Below are positions 63,834 through 64,000 of a DNA stretch of 64,000 nt, piece by piece. The DNA is from Peribacillus cavernae (GTDB lineage: Bacteria > Bacillota > Bacilli > Bacillales > DSM-1321), in contig NZ_RYZZ01000007.1 in assembly GCF_003989135.1 (NCBI RefSeq), positions 686,539 to 750,538 of the forward strand, given 5' to 3'. The notes below the pieces were generated by a model. It did not search any database and had not been told where the DNA came from. It saw only the letters and a program-made list of their open reading frames with translations. Position 1 is the first letter of the stretch; every line of letters starts with the position of its first letter. The position numbers and the translations under genes are program-made.

Positions 63834-64000
63834 AAGACCGACGAGCCATCCGGAATTATGAAGAACAAGAAGTTGAGGATGAAAAGATCAAGCAGTTGAG
63901 AGTAGGCAAGGGGAGTTGTAACGGTACGTTTGGAGAACTTGTACAAGGCGTTCTAGGTGAACGTCCTTTTTGTGCGACGGGCAGTCGCATAGAGTGTGGA
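63812..64000 (+). CDS. Nitroreductase-like CbiY N-terminus running into PduX-like sequence (3' cut by window)
   Basis: ATG 63812 opens SIIQELKDRRAIRNYEEQEV with EDEKIKQL, the start of nitroreductase-family proteins such as CbiY of the B. megaterium B12 operon. From about 63894 the same frame continues LRVGKGSCNGTFGELVQGVL with GERPF, which instead resembles the N-terminus of the GHMP-type L-threonine kinase PduX. TTG 63894 could be the original pduX start. The last residues (CATGSRIEC) fit PduX poorly. The frame is open at the edge; whether this is a functional fusion or a deletion scar is undecided. Confidence 0.6.
   Translation, partial: MSIIQELKDRRAIRNYEEQEVEDEKIKQLRVGKGSCNGTFGELVQGVLGERPFCATGSRIECG

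Overview
The window comes from a low-GC, spore-forming member of the Bacillaceae. The evidence is gene order and gene content. The blocks miaA-hfq-spoVK-hflX-ynbB-glnR-glnA and lexA-yneA-yneB-ynzC-tkt-sirA-yneF-ynzD-ccdA-yneI-ccdC are the conserved Bacillus chromosome backbone. Sporulation genes occur throughout, Shine-Dalgarno sites are strong, and TTG and GTG starts are common. The vitamin B12 operon has the Bacillus megaterium-type layout (cbiW, cbiH60, cbiX, cbiJ, cbiC, cbiD, cbiET, cbiL, cbiF, cbiG, cbiA, cobA).

Layout. 1-6.9 kb: a glyoxylate/malate/lactate module, with malate synthase G (5' end outside the window), malic enzyme, an FAH-family hydrolase, an IclR regulator and an LctP-type lactate/glycolate permease with a long, palindrome-rich leader. 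7-14.3 kb: tRNA modification, Hfq, SpoVK, HflX and the GlnR-controlled glutamine synthetase operon. 14.3-17.2 kb: a tRNA-Arg(CCT), a soluble histidine kinase and an acetyltransferase. 17.2-25.2 kb: the SOS genes lexA and yneA-yneB-ynzC with three LexA boxes, transketolase, two brakes on Spo0A or replication (SirA and a 55-aa Spo0E-like phosphatase), and cytochrome c maturation genes. 25.2-26.7 kb: an IS3-family element carrying a cloverleaf-like non-coding hairpin. 26.9-31.9 kb: a spore-surface-like pair, a 1348-aa acidic protein with about ten 83-93-aa repeats and a 256-aa protein sharing its C-terminal blocks in a different order. 32-44 kb: two cold-shock genes with matching long leaders, PpiB, a DJ-1/PfpI protein, an ABC ATPase, an enoyl-CoA hydratase, a putative glycosyltransferase, a class A penicillin-binding protein, acetyltransferases and several gene remnants. 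44.3-48.5 kb: a biotin operon in which bioA, bioF and bioD are intact but the first gene (bioW) and the last (bioB) are wrecked. 48.6 kb: a tRNA with an Arg(CCT)-like body but anticodon CCC. 48.7-64 kb: a cobalt ECF transporter (minus strand) and the anaerobic-type cobalamin operon (plus strand), divergent, each behind its own cobalamin riboswitch and terminator.

How it fits together: the cobalt importer CbiMNQO feeds the chelatase CbiX and the corrin-ring pathway, and B12 shuts off both sides. Several loci show recent decay: glcF, bioW, bioB, a lipoprotein, a gamma-carbonic-anhydrase-like gene, an IS1182 transposase, and a cbiY reading frame that runs into pduX-like sequence at the right edge. 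The most noteworthy observations are the large repeat protein with its permuted partner, the anticodon-shifted tRNA, the two-ended biotin operon decay, the cloverleaf inside the IS, and the cbiY/pduX junction. All functional statements rest on motif recognition by eye; no database search was run.
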